This document shows, piece after piece, positions 1 through 8,389 of a stretch of 64,000 bases of DNA. Position 1 is the stretch's first letter. Each line of letters opens with the position of its first letter. The notes under the pieces were generated by a model. That model saw nothing but the letters and a program-made list of their open reading frames with translations. It had not been told where the DNA came from and ran no database searches. The position numbers and the translations under genes are program-made. The stretch is from Deinococcus sp. AB2017081 (lineage in GTDB: Bacteria; Deinococcota; Deinococci; Deinococcales; Deinococcaceae): the NCBI RefSeq assembly GCF_034440735.1, contig NZ_CP140098.1, positions 3,031,501 to 3,095,500 of the forward strand, given 5' to 3'.

Positions 1-750
1 GACGTTGACGACGCCCGGATCGAATGGGGCGACACCATCCGCAACCCCCTGCACCTCGAGAACGACCGGCTGATGAAGTTCGAGGTCGTCGTCGCCAACC
101 CGCCCTTCAGCCTCGACAAGTGGGGCGCGGACGACGTGGGCAAGGATCCGCACGGGCGCTTCACGCGGGGCCTCCCACCGAAGAGCAAGGGCGACTACGC
201 GTTCATCTCGCACATGGTCAGCAGCCTCACCGAGGTGAACAGCCGCATGGTCGTCGTTGTGCCACACGGCGTCCTGTTCCGCGGCGGGGCGGAGGGCAAG
301 ATCCGCGCCACGATGATTGAGGACGGTTTGCTGGACGCTGTGATCGGCCTGCCGACCAACCTCTTCTTCGGCACGGGCATCCCGGCCGCGCTGCTGGTCT
401 TCCGGAAGGGTGAGAAGCGCGACGATGTGCTGTTCATCGACGCCAGCCGGGACTTTACCGCCGGAAAGAATCAGAACAATCTTAGGGATAGCGACATACA
501 GAGAATCGTGGAGACTTATCTTGCCCGCGCCGACGTTCTTAAGTATGCCCGCAATGTTCCATTGACCGAACTGACTGCCAATGATTACAACCTAAATATA
601 CCGCGGTATGTCGAGACCGCCGAGGATGCTCAGCAGATTGACGTAGCAGCTCTGCAGAACGAAATAGACGACCTTGATGTGAAATGGCAGAAAGCGAAGG
701 CGCAGATGCAGGGGCATATACTTGCCTTAGGTTTACAAGAGGGCAAATAA
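1..750 (+). CDS. hsdM: Type I restriction-modification DNA methyltransferase subunit, C-terminal part
   Basis: The reading frame is open from base 1, so the start lies outside the window; 249 residues are visible. HsdM transfers a methyl group to adenine N6 in the site chosen by HsdS. The NPPF catalytic motif (motif IV of N6-adenine methyltransferases) begins at visible residue 33 and sits in a typical context for the family. A C-terminal helical region of about 60 residues probably contacts HsdS. GC-rich codon use gives way to AT-rich use from about position 460 to the end, continuing into hsdS. The stop codon TAA is directly followed by ATG. Confidence 0.93.
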   Translation, partial: DVDDARIEWGDTIRNPLHLENDRLMKFEVVVANPPFSLDKWGADDVGKDPHGRFTRGLPPKSKGDYAFISHMVSSLTEVNSRMVVVVPHGVLFRGGAEGKIRATMIEDGLLDAVIGLPTNLFFGTGIPAALLVFRKGEKRDDVLFIDASRDFTAGKNQNNLRDSDIQRIVETYLARADVLKYARNVPLTELTANDYNLNIPRYVETAEDAQQIDVAALQNEIDDLDVKWQKAKAQMQGHILALGLQEGK

Positions 751-822
751 ATGATTGTTCTCCTTATAGAAAATCGTCTTAGTCTTGATTTATCGACCGA
801 GATAACCCGGAATGCACAATGA
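751..822 (+). CDS. Possible 23-residue ORF bridging hsdM and hsdS
   Basis: An ATG follows the hsdM stop without a gap (TAAATG), and the ORF ends in a TGA that overlaps the hsdS start as ATGA. It could encode a tiny peptide, or act as a translational bridge that carries ribosomes across the 68-nt gap to hsdS. No family can be recognised at this length. Both junctions being this tight argues mildly against chance, but it may be a short ORF with no role. Confidence 0.2.
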   Translation: MIVLLIENRLSLDLSTEITRNAQ

Positions 823-2036
823 GAGAATATTCAACAACACGTCGGGTCTCCGAGATGGGTACCGTCCAAGGCGGAAGACAGCGGTCTCCTCACCTGACAA
901 GTGGCGATATGACACCTTACCTTCGTGTTGCGAACGTCTTTGACGGCTACATCAACACGTCTGACGTTTTAGAAATGCCTTTTACGAGTGCAGAATATCA
1001 GCGTTACGAATTAAAAATCGGCGATTTGCTGCTGAACGAGGGTCAGAGTCTTGAACTCGTTGGGAGATGCGCTAAGTACGAAGGCGTTCCAAAAAACTGT
1101 TGCTTTCAGAATACATTAGTGCGATTTCAAGCGGGCCACGAATGTGATGTTGATTATGCATATCAATTGTTTAGATGGTGCCAGGCATCTGGTGTATTTG
1201 CCAAAATAGCCACCAAAACCAATTCGATAGCCCATCTTGGATCAACCCGATTTGGCGATCTTGAACTCTACTTCCCTCCCCTCCCTGAGCAGCGCCGCAT
1301 CGCCTCCATCCTCTCCCAGTGGGATGATTCTCTCTCCATTCTTTCGCAGTTGATCGAGGCGAAGCGGCAGCAGAAGCGCGGGTTGGCCGAGCTGCTGCTG
1401 ACGGGAAAGCGGAGGCTGCCGGGCTTCGCAGATGAGTGGGCCGAAATGACGATGGGATCGGTCTTTGCCCGCGTCACACGCAAGAACACTGAGGGCAATG
1501 ACCATGCCCTGACCATCTCCGGCATTCACGGCCTGATCGACCAGCGGGAATTCTTCAACAAGCGCGTCGCGGCAAACGACCTCTCCGGGTACTACCTTCT
1601 CAGACGCGGCGAGTTTGCCTACAACAAGAGCTACTCGACCGGCTACGACTACGGGGCCATCAAGCGCCTCAACCGGTATGACGCTGGCGTCGTCTCCACG
1701 CTGTACATCTGCTTTGCCCTGAAGCGGGAAGACGCGGTGAGCGACTTCTACGAGCACTACTTCGAAGCGAATCTGCTCAACGAGGGCATCGCCGGCATCG
1801 CTCAGGAGGGGGCGCGCAACCACGGACTCCTGAACGTGTCCGTCGTCGACTTCTTTGAACTGCCGCTTCCGTTTCCACCTCCGTCGGAACAACAGGCCAT
1901 CGCTTCCGTTCTTTCCACCCTGGACACGGAAATAGCCTCCCTCGACGCCCTCAAGGCCAAGGTGGCCGAGCAGAAGCGGGGACTGATGGACGCCCTGCTG
2001 ACCGGGCGGGTGCGGGTGAAGGTCGAGGAAGTCTGA
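819..2036 (+). CDS. hsdS: Type I restriction-modification specificity subunit
   Basis: The 405-residue product recognises the two halves of the target sequence and positions HsdM and HsdR. It has the usual two-fold layout: target recognition domain 1 (about 1-145), a helical spacer beginning LPEQRRIASILSQWDDSL (about 149-195), domain 2 (about 205-350), and a second spacer beginning with PSEQQAIASVLS. Both spacers end in a similar AELLLTGKRR / DALLTGRVR helix. Domain 1 is encoded by AT-rich DNA (to about 1250) whereas the rest is GC-rich, as expected if that domain was exchanged by recombination. The start overlaps the preceding 23-codon ORF and the stop overlaps the next start (TGATG). Confidence 0.95.
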   Translation: MREYSTTRRVSEMGTVQGGRQRSPHLTSGDMTPYLRVANVFDGYINTSDVLEMPFTSAEYQRYELKIGDLLLNEGQSLELVGRCAKYEGVPKNCCFQNTLVRFQAGHECDVDYAYQLFRWCQASGVFAKIATKTNSIAHLGSTRFGDLELYFPPLPEQRRIASILSQWDDSLSILSQLIEAKRQQKRGLAELLLTGKRRLPGFADEWAEMTMGSVFARVTRKNTEGNDHALTISGIHGLIDQREFFNKRVAANDLSGYYLLRRGEFAYNKSYSTGYDYGAIKRLNRYDAGVVSTLYICFALKREDAVSDFYEHYFEANLLNEGIAGIAQEGARNHGLLNVSVVDFFELPLPFPPPSEQQAIASVLSTLDTEIASLDALKAKVAEQKRGLMDALLTGRVRVKVEEV

Positions 2037-2869
2037 TGCGGGCGACGAGGCGGTCCAGTGCAACTGCCGATCCCTCTCGTCTTCTCAAGGAAAGGATTCT
2101 CGCGGCACTCGAGCTTGCGCTCCAGGGAACGGAGGGGCCGCAACGGATGGTGGATGTGCTGCGTCGCCTGCACGCCCACAGCGTCGAGGCCATGGCCTCC
2201 GAGGTCGTCTCGGCCATCCAGGCAGACAGAGAACAGCGGGCTGGAGAGGGAGTACCACAGCGGTTCACACTGAAGGTCACCAGGAACAGACGGTTGCAGG
2301 AGGTGCTGATTTCCAGGGCGGATGGAGTCGCCGCACTCTCGCCCGTGGAAGGGCGTGTCCTCAGGAAGACGCCAGCAACGCCGGAGCGTGCCCCCACACC
2401 CTCCAGCGAGAAGAAGCTCCCGTCGCCGGAGAGGCAGAGATCCACGCCGAAATCGCAACACACCACCATGGTCAAACATCTGCTCAAGCTCTCACCGACG
2501 GCGTTTGAGGGCGTCATCGAGCGCCTGCTGGTCGCCCTCGGCGTTCAGGAGGTCGTGCGGACACCGCCCACCAACGATGCCGGCGTGGATGTACGCGGCG
2601 TTCTGGTGATCGAGGAGCTCATGCGGGTGCGGGTGGCCGTGCAGGTGAAGCGGTATGCGGGCAACGTGTCCAGACCGGACGTTCAGAAGTTGCGGGGCAG
2701 TCTGTCGCACGGTGAGGTGGGCTGGTTCTTCACCACTGGCGGGTACAGCGATGGGGCCAGGGCGGAAGCCCAGGCACACGACCGCCAGCCGATCTCCCTG
2801 ATCGCTGGGCTGGAGGTCGCGGAACTGCTGATCAAGTACGGTGTGGCACTGAGCGAAGGGCCGGCGTAG
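2036..2869 (+). CDS. Mrr-like restriction endonuclease domain protein
   Basis: This 277-residue protein has a C-terminal Mrr_cat fold (about 145-265) with a PD-(D/E)XK active site: D185 in GVDVRG and Q203-x-K205 in VAVQVKRY. Mrr-type enzymes usually cut methylated or otherwise foreign DNA. The N-terminal 130 residues are charged and poorly defined, perhaps a DNA- or partner-binding region. Its ATG overlaps the hsdS stop by one base, so it is translationally coupled to the type I genes. It may add a modification-dependent arm to the operon, or act as an accessory to it. The nuclease assignment is firm; the target is unknown. Confidence 0.85.
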   Translation: MRATRRSSATADPSRLLKERILAALELALQGTEGPQRMVDVLRRLHAHSVEAMASEVVSAIQADREQRAGEGVPQRFTLKVTRNRRLQEVLISRADGVAALSPVEGRVLRKTPATPERAPTPSSEKKLPSPERQRSTPKSQHTTMVKHLLKLSPTAFEGVIERLLVALGVQEVVRTPPTNDAGVDVRGVLVIEELMRVRVAVQVKRYAGNVSRPDVQKLRGSLSHGEVGWFFTTGGYSDGARAEAQAHDRQPISLIAGLEVAELLIKYGVALSEGPA

Positions 2870-2929
2870 GTGACAGCGTCCGAACTCAGCCTCGCCCCTC
2901 AGCGCCGAGGAGGGTGAATGCAGGTGGGC

Positions 2930-3000
2930 ATCGCCCCTGGTGCGTGTAGAGGAGATGGGATTCGGCCGGACAGTCCGGCGCACCACACGAACCAGGGGAT
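2930..3000. repeat. Long imperfect inverted repeat with an inner hairpin
   Basis: In the 234-nt gap between the Mrr-like gene and the next start, arms 2930-2947 and 2985-3000 pair over about 16 bases with one bulge and one mismatch. Between them is a second perfect stem, GCCGGA/TCCGGC (2965-2970 with 2974-2979). Just downstream, GCAGGT and ACCTGC (3033-3061) form a further arm pair. No T-run follows, so it is not a standard terminator. It could be an mRNA processing site, a structured RNA or an operator. Confidence 0.5.
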
Positions 3001-3103
3001 GGTGCTGGAGCGGAGCAGGCGGTCTCAAAACCGCAGGTGCGGCCGCGCAGCGCGAACCTGCACGCTACCCTGAATGACTTCCGATCACCTGAGGGGCGAA
3101 CGC

Positions 3104-3736
3104 ATGAACAACCTCGATCCTTCCGAACTGCCGCGTCCAACCCGCGAACACATCCTCCTGGGCAAGCAGGCCTTCGCAGCACAGGGGCAGGTCACGGAAG
3201 CGGCCCTTCATAAGCTGCTGCACACCTTCCCGGACAACACGGTCACGGCGGAGATCTACCTGAAGGTCGTGGCCATCAACCAGATCTACGGCACCGGCAT
3301 CCTGGCTGTGCAGCCCGTGGCCGAGCGGATCCAGGCAGCCGTCATCGACGCGGACTTGAGGGCGGGCGACCCCGGTGTGGTTCACCGTATCGATCGCTTG
3401 CAGTTCGTCACGGCCAAGGGGAAGGAGATCGACCGAAGCATCTACTCATTCGCCACGAAGTACTGCGCCCACCATCAGCCCGAGCACTACCCCATCTACG
3501 ACGGGATCGTCTCCACGAAACTGCTGGCCTACGACCAGAGGGACAACTTCAATTCCTACCGGCTCAAGTACGCCGACCTGCGCGACTACGTGAAATTCAA
3601 GGAGGTGGTGCTGCAGTTCCGCGCGCACTACGGCCTCACGGCCTTCTCCCTGCGGGACATCGATCAGTTCCTGTGGATCCTCGGCAAAGGTCTGCTGCCC
3701 GCCCTGCCGTCCGCCACCTCACCGAGGTCTCCATGA
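3104..3736 (+). CDS. Conserved hypothetical protein of type I R-M operon
   Basis: The start is the ATG at 3104, preceded at seven bases by GAGGGG; an ATG at 3074 has no such site. The 210-residue product is soluble, with no signal or membrane segment. A recognisable block is FATKYCAHHQPEHYPIYDG (about residues 117-135), followed by a YGLTAFSLRDIDQFLW segment near the C-terminus. I do not recognise a named family. Its stop overlaps the hsdR start as ATGA, so it is co-translated with the motor subunit, which suggests an accessory role in the R-M complex or its control. Confidence 0.85.
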   Translation: MNNLDPSELPRPTREHILLGKQAFAAQGQVTEAALHKLLHTFPDNTVTAEIYLKVVAINQIYGTGILAVQPVAERIQAAVIDADLRAGDPGVVHRIDRLQFVTAKGKEIDRSIYSFATKYCAHHQPEHYPIYDGIVSTKLLAYDQRDNFNSYRLKYADLRDYVKFKEVVLQFRAHYGLTAFSLRDIDQFLWILGKGLLPALPSATSPRSP

Positions 3737-6700
3737 CGCGCACCGCCGATTTCCGTGAGATCGTCTCCAGTCAGCTTCCCGCCCTGGCGGAACTGATCAA
3801 CCTCGGGTACACGTACCTGACCCCGGAGGAGGCCCTGGCGCGCCGCCGCGGCCGGCGCGGACAGGTGATCCTCACGGACGTGCTGCTGGAGAGCCTCTCC
3901 CGGCTCAACCGGGTGCGGTACCTGGATCGCGAGTTGCCCTTCACGCCGGAGGGCCTACAGAAGGCCGCGGATCAGCTGCTCACGCTGCCGTTCGAGTCGC
4001 AGTACAGCACCGCGCAGGTGGCGTACGACCTCCTGACGCTGGGTACCAGCGTGGAGCAGGTCGTGGACGGCGACCGCAAGGCCTTCAGCGTGCGGTACAT
4101 CGACTGGGCGGTACCGGCGAACAACACCTGGCACGTCACCGAGGAGTTCGAGGTGGAGCGCAGCGGCTCGACCCGCACCCGCCGGCCGGACATCGTGGTG
4201 TTCTGCAACGGCATCCCGCTGGCCGTGATCGAGTGCAAGCGCCCGGACAATAACGGCCCCGTGGAAGAGGCGATCTCCCAGATGCTGCGCAACCACGCCC
4301 GCGAGGAGATCCCGCTGCTCTACGCCTTCTCGCAGGTGCTCATGGCCGCCGCGCAGAACGAGGCGAAGTACGGCACGACCGGCGCGGACGCGCGGTTCTG
4401 GGCGACGTGGCGGGAGGAGGATCCCGGCGTCACCGCGCACCTGCCCACCGTGGTCGGCACGCCCCTCCCGGCCGCGATCCGGCGGAGGATCCTCGGGTGG
4501 CGCGAGGAACCGCTGCGCTCGCGACTTGGCGGCGCGTGGTCGGAGGGCCCGCGCCTCGCCAGCACCCAGGACGACCTGATCGCGTCGCTGCTGGCCCCGG
4601 CGCGGCTGCTGGAGTTCATCCGCGGGTTCATCGTGTTCGACGCGGGCGTGAAGAAGGCGGCGCGCTACCAGCAGTATTACGCGGTGAAGGAGGTCGTGGC
4701 GCGCGTGCAGGAGCGCACGCCCTCCGGCAGCCGGCGCGGCGGGGTCGTGTGGCACACGACGGGCAGCGGGAAGAGCCTGACCATGGTGATGCTCGCCCGG
4801 GCCCTCACGTATGTGCCGGGCATCCTCGCGCCGCGCGTGGTGCTGGTCACAGACCGGGTCGATCTCGACCAGCAGATCAAGGACACCTTCAAGAACACCG
4901 GCGCGGCGGTCGTGCAGGCCCGCGACGGCCGGCACCTGATCGGCCTGCTGTCCTCGGAGCGCACGCAGGTCATCACGACCGTGCTCGACAAGTTCGAAAC
5001 CTGCCAGCGTGAGGGCCTCAAGGTGGACAGCGCCGACGTTTTCGTCCTGGTCGATGAATCGCACCGCAGTCAGTACGGGAAGGCGAATGCCCTGATGCGC
5101 GCCGTGCTGCCAAACGCCTGCATGATCGGCTTCACGGGCACGCCCCTGCTGAAGAAGGAGAAGAGCACGGCCGAGAAGTTCGGCGGGATCATTCACGCGT
5201 ACTCCATGGCCCGCGCGGTGCAAGACGAGGCGGTCACGCCGCTGAAGTACGAGGCGCGGCACGCGGAACTGCGCGGCGCACAGGAGCAGATCGACCGCTG
5301 GTTCGAGCGGGTGACGCGCACCCTGACCGAGGCGCAGCGCGCGGACGTCAAGCGGCAGTTCCAGACGTCCCACGCGGTGCTCGGGGCGACGTCCCGCCTG
5401 GAGGAAATCGCGTACGACATCGGCGAGCACTACGCCCGCACGTACCAGGGCCGCGGCCTGAAGGCGCAGTTCGCGGTGAGCAACAAGCTCGACGCGGTGC
5501 GGTACAAGAAGATCTTCGACCGCTGGGGGCGCGTCCGTACCGCGCTGATCATGAGCCCCCCGGACACCCGTGAGGGCCGCGACACCGTCGACGAGGCGGA
5601 CGTGCCGGAAGTGCAGGCCTTCTGGCGGGACATGATGAACCGGTACGGCACCGAGCAGCGCTACCAGGAGAGCGTCATCGGTGCCTTCAAGGGCGACGGC
5701 GAACCCGAGTTGCTGATCGTGGTCGACAAACTGCTGACCGGCTTCGATGCGCCCAGCAACGCGGTGCTGTACCTCGACAAGCGCCTGAGGGAGCACAACA
5801 TCCTGCAGGCCATCGCCCGCGTGAACCGCCTGTACGCCGGCAAGGACTTCGGCCTGATCGTCGACTACCGCGGCATCTTCAACGAGCTCCAGGGCGCGCT
5901 GGACATCTACGCGGCCCTGGAGGCGGAGGGCTTCGACCCGGCGGACGTCGCGGGCACGCTGGAGGGCGTGGACGTCGAGATCGGCCTGTTACCCACTCGG
6001 CACGGGCACGTGTGGGACGTCTTCGCCGGCGTCGACCGCGGCGATCTGGAGGCCCTGCAGCGCCACCTGGAACCCCAGGATCGCCGGGACGCGTTCTACG
6101 AGGCGCTGGCGGCCTTCGCGAAGACCCTGCAGCTGGCACTGAGCACGCCCAGCTTCCTGGACGCAACCCCGGAGGCGCAGCAGCACGTGTACGTGCGTGA
6201 CCTGCGGTTCTTCCTGAACCTCCGCACGACCGTGAAGCGCCGGTACGGGGAGAGCGTGGACTTCGGCCCACTCGAGGATCAGCTGCGCAAACTCGTGCAG
6301 GAGCATGTCGGCGCGGACAGCGTCGTGCAGCTCAGCGAGCCGGTCAGCCTGTTCGACCTGCAGGCGTCCGAGGAAGAACTCCTCACCACCGAGGGCGAGG
6401 CGGCCCGCGCGGACACCATGGCTAGCCGTATCCGCCGGGCCGTGACCGAGCGGATGGAGCAGGATCCCACCTTCTACAAGCGGCTCTCGGAACTCGTCGA
6501 TGAGGCGATCGCCGACCACCGCGCGCAGCGCCTGAGCGACCTGGAATACCTGCGCCGCGCCGAGGAACTCACCCGCCTCGCCCGCGACCGCGGCGAGACC
6601 GAGGGGGATCCCCGGCTGCGCGGCCGGGAGGGGGCCCGCGCGTACCGAGGCCTGCTGCAGGACAGCCTGGGGGAGACGCTCGCGGCCGTGCCGGAGCTGG

Positions 6701-6936
6701 AGGAGCACCTCACGGTGGCGGCGCTGGTCTTCGAGCAGGAGATCGAACGCCAGAAGATCCGCGATTGGCACCACAACACGGGCGTCCGGAACCGCATGAT
6801 GGACGCGATGGACGACCACCTGTACGCCCTCGAGAAGCAGACCGCAACGCGCATCCCGCACTCGGTGCGCGACGCGCTGTTCGAAAAAGTCCTGTCGGTC
6901 GCCCGGCACCGCGATGGGCACCAGGCGAGCGCGTGA
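3733..6936 (+). CDS. hsdR: Type I restriction enzyme motor and nuclease subunit
   Basis: At 1067 residues this is of normal HsdR length. It translocates DNA using ATP and cleaves unmodified DNA at a distance. The N-terminal nuclease shows D153 in RRPDIVV and E167-C-K169 in AVIECKRP. The SF2 motor follows: Walker A TTGSGKS (K347), motif II DESH at 441-444, motif III TGTPL and motif VI near QAIARVNRLY. A helical C-terminal region follows. The start ATG overlaps the previous stop (ATGA); an upstream in-frame ATG at 3673 lies inside the preceding gene and is unlikely. All key residues are present, so the enzyme should be active. Confidence 0.96.
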   Translation: MTRTADFREIVSSQLPALAELINLGYTYLTPEEALARRRGRRGQVILTDVLLESLSRLNRVRYLDRELPFTPEGLQKAADQLLTLPFESQYSTAQVAYDLLTLGTSVEQVVDGDRKAFSVRYIDWAVPANNTWHVTEEFEVERSGSTRTRRPDIVVFCNGIPLAVIECKRPDNNGPVEEAISQMLRNHAREEIPLLYAFSQVLMAAAQNEAKYGTTGADARFWATWREEDPGVTAHLPTVVGTPLPAAIRRRILGWREEPLRSRLGGAWSEGPRLASTQDDLIASLLAPARLLEFIRGFIVFDAGVKKAARYQQYYAVKEVVARVQERTPSGSRRGGVVWHTTGSGKSLTMVMLARALTYVPGILAPRVVLVTDRVDLDQQIKDTFKNTGAAVVQARDGRHLIGLLSSERTQVITTVLDKFETCQREGLKVDSADVFVLVDESHRSQYGKANALMRAVLPNACMIGFTGTPLLKKEKSTAEKFGGIIHAYSMARAVQDEAVTPLKYEARHAELRGAQEQIDRWFERVTRTLTEAQRADVKRQFQTSHAVLGATSRLEEIAYDIGEHYARTYQGRGLKAQFAVSNKLDAVRYKKIFDRWGRVRTALIMSPPDTREGRDTVDEADVPEVQAFWRDMMNRYGTEQRYQESVIGAFKGDGEPELLIVVDKLLTGFDAPSNAVLYLDKRLREHNILQAIARVNRLYAGKDFGLIVDYRGIFNELQGALDIYAALEAEGFDPADVAGTLEGVDVEIGLLPTRHGHVWDVFAGVDRGDLEALQRHLEPQDRRDAFYEALAAFAKTLQLALSTPSFLDATPEAQQHVYVRDLRFFLNLRTTVKRRYGESVDFGPLEDQLRKLVQEHVGADSVVQLSEPVSLFDLQASEEELLTTEGEAARADTMASRIRRAVTERMEQDPTFYKRLSELVDEAIADHRAQRLSDLEYLRRAEELTRLARDRGETEGDPRLRGREGARAYRGLLQDSLGETLAAVPELEEHLTVAALVFEQEIERQKIRDWHHNTGVRNRMMDAMDDHLYALEKQTATRIPHSVRDALFEKVLSVARHRDGHQASA

Positions 6937-7661
6937 CGCGGACAACCCCCCTGGTCGCCCAGTACGGCACGACGCCACTGGCGTACTCGGTGGAGCGCCG
7001 CCCCCGGACAACCCTGAGCATCGAGGTGAAGGCCGACGGGAGCGTCCTCGCGGTGGCGCCCCTGGATGCGCCGGACGGGGAGATCCGCCGGCGCGTCGAG
7101 AAGCGCGGCGCGTGGATCCTGCGCCAGCAGCGGGAACTGGCCGTGCTGCCCCCCCCGCTGCCCGCCCGGCGGTACGTGAGCGGGGAATCCTGGCGGTACC
7201 TGGGTCGCCAGCACCGCCTGCGCGTCGTGATCGGCGAGGTGGAGGGCGTCCGCGTGACCCGCGGGGAGTTGCTCGTCACCGTTCGGAAGCAGGAGCGGAC
7301 AGAGGCTGTGGTGACCCGGTGGTTCCGGGAGCGCGCACAGGCCATACTGACCGAGCGCATGCAGGTCTGCTTGGAGCGGGTGGCCCCGTTCGGCATTCAA
7401 CATGACGGCACCTTCCAATTGCGGCGCATGACGACCCGCTGGGGTAGTTGTACTCGCAATGGACAGATCGTATTCAACCCGATTTTGATACAGGCTCCCA
7501 CTGAATGCATAGATTACGCAATAGTACATGAGCTATGTCATATTAAGGAATTCAATCATTCTCAAAAATATTACTTATTTTTAAAGACTGTAGAACCTTG
7601 CTGGAAAAAGCTACGGAGGAAATTGAACTATTCGGTTGAACTGGTTGACAACAGTACCTAA
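6933..7661 (+). CDS. YgjP/WLM-like zinc metallopeptidase domain protein
   Basis: The 242-residue product starts with GTG overlapping the hsdR stop (GTGA). The C-terminal metal site is HELCH (H199, E200, H203), preceded by the family motif RWGSC (169-173) and followed by FNHSQKYY, as in the YgjP/DUF45 branch of zincins. Genes of this family commonly follow hsdR, though their job there is not settled. The first about 560 bases are very GC-rich, and then, inside the catalytic domain at about 7480-7500, composition drops abruptly to AT-rich. The frame stays open, so the gene may be a functional chimera. Confidence 0.88.
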   Translation: MTRTTPLVAQYGTTPLAYSVERRPRTTLSIEVKADGSVLAVAPLDAPDGEIRRRVEKRGAWILRQQRELAVLPPPLPARRYVSGESWRYLGRQHRLRVVIGEVEGVRVTRGELLVTVRKQERTEAVVTRWFRERAQAILTERMQVCLERVAPFGIQHDGTFQLRRMTTRWGSCTRNGQIVFNPILIQAPTECIDYAIVHELCHIKEFNHSQKYYLFLKTVEPCWKKLRRKLNYSVELVDNST

Positions 7662-7698
7662 TCTTAATGAAACTCACGACATTTCCCTGGGGGCATCA

Positions 7699-8382
7699 AT
7701 GAGATTAATGATGGGATGGAAGACGGTGGATATGGGTAGCGTATTTGACGATATATTCAAATACTGCAAGGGTAAGGAGAGGGACATAGAGGCTATCTGG
7801 TTGATCAGTCCTTATGTTACCTACTTAGATGAGCATGGCCCTATTGGTTATGCTGAACTTGCCGAACAGCTTTATACAATTCTGAATGGCTCTAGCAATC
7901 CAAAAACCCTCGAAAGAAGAATTAGAGTTGCGACGAGCGGCAAAGAGGAGCATACTGGCAAAAAAGCAGACTTTAAGAATTGTAAGGTTCCATCGATAAA
8001 CGTAGAAATTCTGGATCAGATGAGGAAGAACGGTTCCGATGTTAGACTAAAATGCTCACTACATACGAAGATATACGGTGTTAAGTTAAAGCGCAAAGAT
8101 GAAGGAATTATGTGGATTGGATCGGCAAATGCAACTAAAAATTCTTTTAAAAGCCACGAAGTGCTTACAAGAATTGATACCTTTACAGAATATTTCCATA
8201 ATCAGCTGTTAGACATGTGGGATGATGTGGATTGTCATTCAGACTTTCAGCCGTGTGATTGCACTACAGATCTAGATGATTTTCTAGATACATATAGAAA
8301 AGTACTGCAGAGTCGAATAGAAGAAGCTAAAAATAGGAAGAAGGCCCGAGAGATGAGAGGAAACACGGGAACGACAAGGTGA
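7699..8382 (+). CDS. Phospholipase D-like nuclease domain protein
   Basis: The chosen ATG has a G-run ribosome site six bases upstream; another ATG at 7636 overlaps the previous gene. The product has 227 residues. It carries one HKD-type motif, H122-T-K124 in LHTKIYG, followed by GSANAT at 141-146, as in PLD nucleases and single-motif restriction enzymes of the BfiI/NgoFVII kind that work as dimers. Earlier, IWLISPYVTYLDEHGP is typical of the fold. The C-terminus is charged and Lys/Arg-rich. The DNA is strikingly AT-rich against its surroundings, indicating separate acquisition. A nuclease role is inferred from the motif and the neighbouring R-M genes. Confidence 0.75.
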   Translation: MRLMMGWKTVDMGSVFDDIFKYCKGKERDIEAIWLISPYVTYLDEHGPIGYAELAEQLYTILNGSSNPKTLERRIRVATSGKEEHTGKKADFKNCKVPSINVEILDQMRKNGSDVRLKCSLHTKIYGVKLKRKDEGIMWIGSANATKNSFKSHEVLTRIDTFTEYFHNQLLDMWDDVDCHSDFQPCDCTTDLDDFLDTYRKVLQSRIEEAKNRKKAREMRGNTGTTR

Positions 8383-8389
8383 TGGTTAA

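Noticed and set aside
3024..3062. tRNA-like fold in the R-M operon gap
   Set aside because: Only local stems form; there is no T-loop consensus or acceptor pairing.
3955..5796. Long open frame (about 610 codons) on the minus strand opposite hsdR
   Set aside because: It is the antisense image of a GC-rich gene with strong third-position bias; hsdR on the plus strand has all its motifs. The same holds for long antisense frames opposite acs, actP, amylosucrase, proS, murD and the ABC exporter.
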